Shown here in pieces: positions 61,873 through 64,000 of a stretch of DNA of 64,000 nt. The DNA is from Chitinophagaceae bacterium. Its GTDB lineage: Bacteria; Bacteroidota; Bacteroidia; Cytophagales; Cytophagaceae. The position numbers and the translations under genes are program-made. How positions within the stretch are numbered: position 1 is the stretch's first letter; every line of letters begins with the position of its first letter. The stretch covers positions 36,746 to 100,745 of the forward strand of contig JAQBNS010000037.1 of NCBI GenBank assembly GCA_028288405.1, written 5' to 3'. The notes beneath the pieces are model-generated. The model had not been told where the DNA came from, did not search any database, and was given only the letters and a program-made list of their open reading frames with translations.

Positions 61873-62571
61873 ATGTGCGGAAGGTTTTCACTGGCCAAAT
61901 CAAAAGAAGAACTACAAAAACGATTTGCCGTTCAAATCAAAACTCCTATTGCGCTGCAATACAACATTGCACCAATGCAGTCTTGTGCCGTGATCACTAA
62001 TCAAACCCCTAACGAATTGCAGTTTTTCCAATGGGGATTAATCCCTTCCTGGTCTATTGATCGCAGTACGGCAATGAACATGATCAATGCGCGGGCAGAA
62101 AGTGTCTACCAAAAAATTCCTTTTAAACACATCGTGAAAAATCAGCGTTGTCTGGTGCCTTCCGATGGTTTTTTTGAATGGAGAAAAGAAGGTAAAAATA
62201 AAGTACCCTACCGTTTCAACCTCAACAACGAGGAGGCTTTCTCTTACGCCGGTCTATGGGACAGTTGGAAGAACGAAGAAACCGGGGACGTTGTGAATAC
62301 CTTTACCATTATCACCACAGAAGCCAATAAAGTAGTGAAATCTGTTCATGACCGTATGCCCGTCATCTTACGCAAAGACCTCGAGAAATTGTGGATCGCA
62401 GAAGATGTTACGGAAAGTCAGGCAGAGAGTTTGCTGAAACCTTACGATGCGGAACAGATGTACTCTTATGCCGTACACCGCGCGGTAAATGATGCCCGCA
62501 ACAATACGCCGGAATGCATACAAGCTGCACCACGCTTCTATCCTGGTGAAACCATGAGTTTGTTTGACTAA
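61873..62571 (+). CDS. YedK/HMCES-type SOS-response-associated protein
   Basis: 232 residues. It forms a thiazolidine crosslink to abasic sites in single-stranded DNA through the N-terminal cysteine. The catalytic start 'MCGRFSL' exposes Cys2 after Met removal. Conserved Asn, Glu and His are seen in 'YNIAPMQ', 'INARAESV', 'PSDGFFEWRKEG' and 'SVHDRMPVIL'. Length is typical. The rRNA methyltransferase gene overlaps its 3' end by 8 bp. Confidence 0.93.
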   Translation: MCGRFSLAKSKEELQKRFAVQIKTPIALQYNIAPMQSCAVITNQTPNELQFFQWGLIPSWSIDRSTAMNMINARAESVYQKIPFKHIVKNQRCLVPSDGFFEWRKEGKNKVPYRFNLNNEEAFSYAGLWDSWKNEETGDVVNTFTIITTEANKVVKSVHDRMPVILRKDLEKLWIAEDVTESQAESLLKPYDAEQMYSYAVHRAVNDARNNTPECIQAAPRFYPGETMSLFD

Positions 62572-63994
62572 TACACCTCCCTTGAATATCCCACTTCCTG
62601 CCGATTTTAAACAAAACATTCTCGATACGTTTGGAGAATCGTTTAGCGAAGACTTATGCCGTTGCCTCGACAGTGGTAAAGGCGATCGAAGCATTCGTCT
62701 CAATGCCGCTAAATACGATACACCACTCGGTCTGCCTGTCGTTCCCTGGTACGATCAGGCTTACCTGATCAGCGGCGACAATACCTTTGCGTATGATCCT
62801 CACTGGCATGCGGGCTGGTACTATGTACAGGAAGCAGCTTCCATGTTTGTACAACAAGCATTGAACACAACGACTTTTGATCATTCCGATCCTTTATTGT
62901 GTTTGGATCTCTGTGCAGCGCCAGGTGGTAAGTCTACCTTGTTTGCGTCCTGGCTGGGACAAAGAGGAACATTGGTCAGCAATGAAATCATCGCCTCCAG
63001 AACAGAAATATTAAAAGAGAATACCATCAAATGGGGATTGGGAAATTCTTTAGTCACCAATAATGATCCGGCCCAATTTGCCGCTTTAGGAGAAGTATTT
63101 GATGTCATCCTGGTAGATGCACCTTGCTCCGGAGAGGGTTTGTTTCGTAGAGATCCTGAAGCCCGCAACGAATGGTCGATGAAACAAGTTGGCGTCAATG
63201 TAGAACGTCAACAAAGCATTCTCACCAATGCCTGGAACAGTTTGAAAGAAGGTGGTTATTTGATTTACAGTACCTGTACCTTCAACAAAGAAGAAAACGA
63301 AGGACAGATTGCTTTTCTTCAGGAAAATTTTGGCGCTGAATTTATTCCGATTGACTTGAAAGAAGAATGGAATATTTTTCAAACGGAGACCAACGGAAGT
63401 TACCGGTTCTTCCCACACCGCACGTCGGGTGAAGGCTTTGCCTTGTGTCTCCTTCGTAAAACAGCTTCCAGCAATGAGGGCAAAGTAAAATACAAATCAA
63501 AGGCGATATCACCTGTGCAATGGCACCGTAAATTTCCATTGAGTGATTATCTGGATACAGAAAAAAGTCAAACACAGGCTTACATTGCCAACGATCAATA
63601 CATGGCCCTCACCAGACACCAATCTGAAATTTGTCAAAGCCTGTTGCATTCTCATTACATCAAATACGCCGGCACCGACATTGGCAGTTACAAGCAAAAA
63701 GATTTTATTCCTTCCCACGCTTTGTCTCAATCGATATACCTTAATCGTAATGCTTTTGAAACAGTAGAATTAACTTACGAAGAAGCTATTTCCTATTTAA
63801 GAAAAGAAAATGTATTGCCTGCATCCTCAGCTGGCAAAGGCTTGCAGCTGGTTATCAACAATAATACACGATTAGGTTTTATGAAATTGATTTCCCCTAC
63901 TCGCTCCAATAATTATTACCCGAATGAATGGAGAATCAGACAGGCTCCAGGTTTGAACATGCAACTGAAGTTTATCCTTGAACAAAGTGTCTAA
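62564..63994 (+). CDS. RsmF-like RNA (cytosine-5) methyltransferase
   Basis: 476 residues from TTG at 62564, which overlaps the YedK stop; a TTG at 62582 is an alternative and there is no early ATG. SAM-dependent NOL1/NOP2/Sun family enzyme. Motifs: 'LDLCAAPGGKSTLFA' (SAM loop), 'DVILVDAPCSGEGLFRR' with Cys178, and 'YLIYSTCTFNKEEN' with the catalytic Cys228. The C-terminal about 150 residues resemble the PUA-like and extra domain of RsmF. The target is probably 16S rRNA. The gene is complete, with six bases of the window left after the stop. Confidence 0.88.
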   Translation: MTNTPPLNIPLPADFKQNILDTFGESFSEDLCRCLDSGKGDRSIRLNAAKYDTPLGLPVVPWYDQAYLISGDNTFAYDPHWHAGWYYVQEAASMFVQQALNTTTFDHSDPLLCLDLCAAPGGKSTLFASWLGQRGTLVSNEIIASRTEILKENTIKWGLGNSLVTNNDPAQFAALGEVFDVILVDAPCSGEGLFRRDPEARNEWSMKQVGVNVERQQSILTNAWNSLKEGGYLIYSTCTFNKEENEGQIAFLQENFGAEFIPIDLKEEWNIFQTETNGSYRFFPHRTSGEGFALCLLRKTASSNEGKVKYKSKAISPVQWHRKFPLSDYLDTEKSQTQAYIANDQYMALTRHQSEICQSLLHSHYIKYAGTDIGSYKQKDFIPSHALSQSIYLNRNAFETVELTYEEAISYLRKENVLPASSAGKGLQLVINNNTRLGFMKLISPTRSNNYYPNEWRIRQAPGLNMQLKFILEQSV

Positions 63995-64000
63995 GACCTT

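Overview
This 64 kb window comes from a Bacteroidota chromosome, most likely Cytophagales-like. The family-level evidence is type IX secretion system (T9SS) C-terminal sorting domains of both type A and type B, two PorP/SprF-family outer-membrane proteins, a DUF5686 carboxypeptidase-regulatory-like protein, a GT3-type glycogen synthase, a fused SpmA-SpmB protein, near-absence of strong Shine-Dalgarno sequences, and AT-rich intergenic DNA. The genus cannot be fixed from sequence alone. No tRNA, rRNA or CRISPR array was seen, and the core T9SS motor genes (porK/L/M/N, gldK/L/M/N) are not in the window.

Layout. 1-3.0 kb: tail of an unknown gene, a DUF5686 outer-membrane protein and a TerB-like protein. 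3.1-14.2 kb (minus): parE, then a three-gene cassette (giant beta-helix/Ig adhesin with a type B sorting domain, PorP/SprF partner, exported TPR-CHAT protease-like protein). 14.3-15.9 kb: a degenerate patch with a truncated T9SS protein, a REP-associated transposase (RAYT) flanked by four REP hairpins, and a cyclophilin pseudogene fragment whose intact relative lies at 22.6 kb. 16.1-22.6 kb (plus): ECF sigma factor, putative membrane anti-sigma, beta-barrel and LamG lipoprotein, then two surface proteins. 22.6-31.7 kb (minus): cyclophilin, WG-repeat protein, SpmAB, glycogen synthase, phosphatase, glutathione peroxidase, argS. 31.8-43.4 kb: mostly plus-strand metabolic genes (arginine decarboxylase, PPOX, GT2, NamZ-fmt, DHFR, nitrilase-like) with minus-strand gmhB-like and lolC/E-like genes. 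43.7-49.4 kb (minus): multimodular GH18 chitinase, a 50-aa membrane mini-protein and a second PorP/SprF protein. 49.6-52.9 kb (plus): a second ECF sigma factor, a membrane protein that joins an anti-sigma-like N-terminus to a SprB-like repeat and a type B sorting-domain-like C-terminus, and an LRR protein with the same C-terminal domain. 53-60.4 kb (minus): GH1 glucosidase, glycosyltransferase plus LpxH-like phosphatase, a secreted unknown, hisD and hisG. 60.9-64 kb (plus): YheT-type hydrolase, YedK/HMCES and an RsmF-like RNA methyltransferase.

The most interesting signals are (1) the type B adhesin / PorP-SprF / CHAT cassette, (2) the PorP-SprF / ECF sigma / sorting-domain-bearing anti-sigma / LRR locus, which looks like a possible envelope or T9SS-status sensor, (3) a dispersed two-hairpin repeat whose stems vary but stay paired in four copies, and (4) several unrelated families of short-tandem-repeat palindromes that sit at gene ends, sometimes carry a stop codon, and in two cases enclose a terminator.
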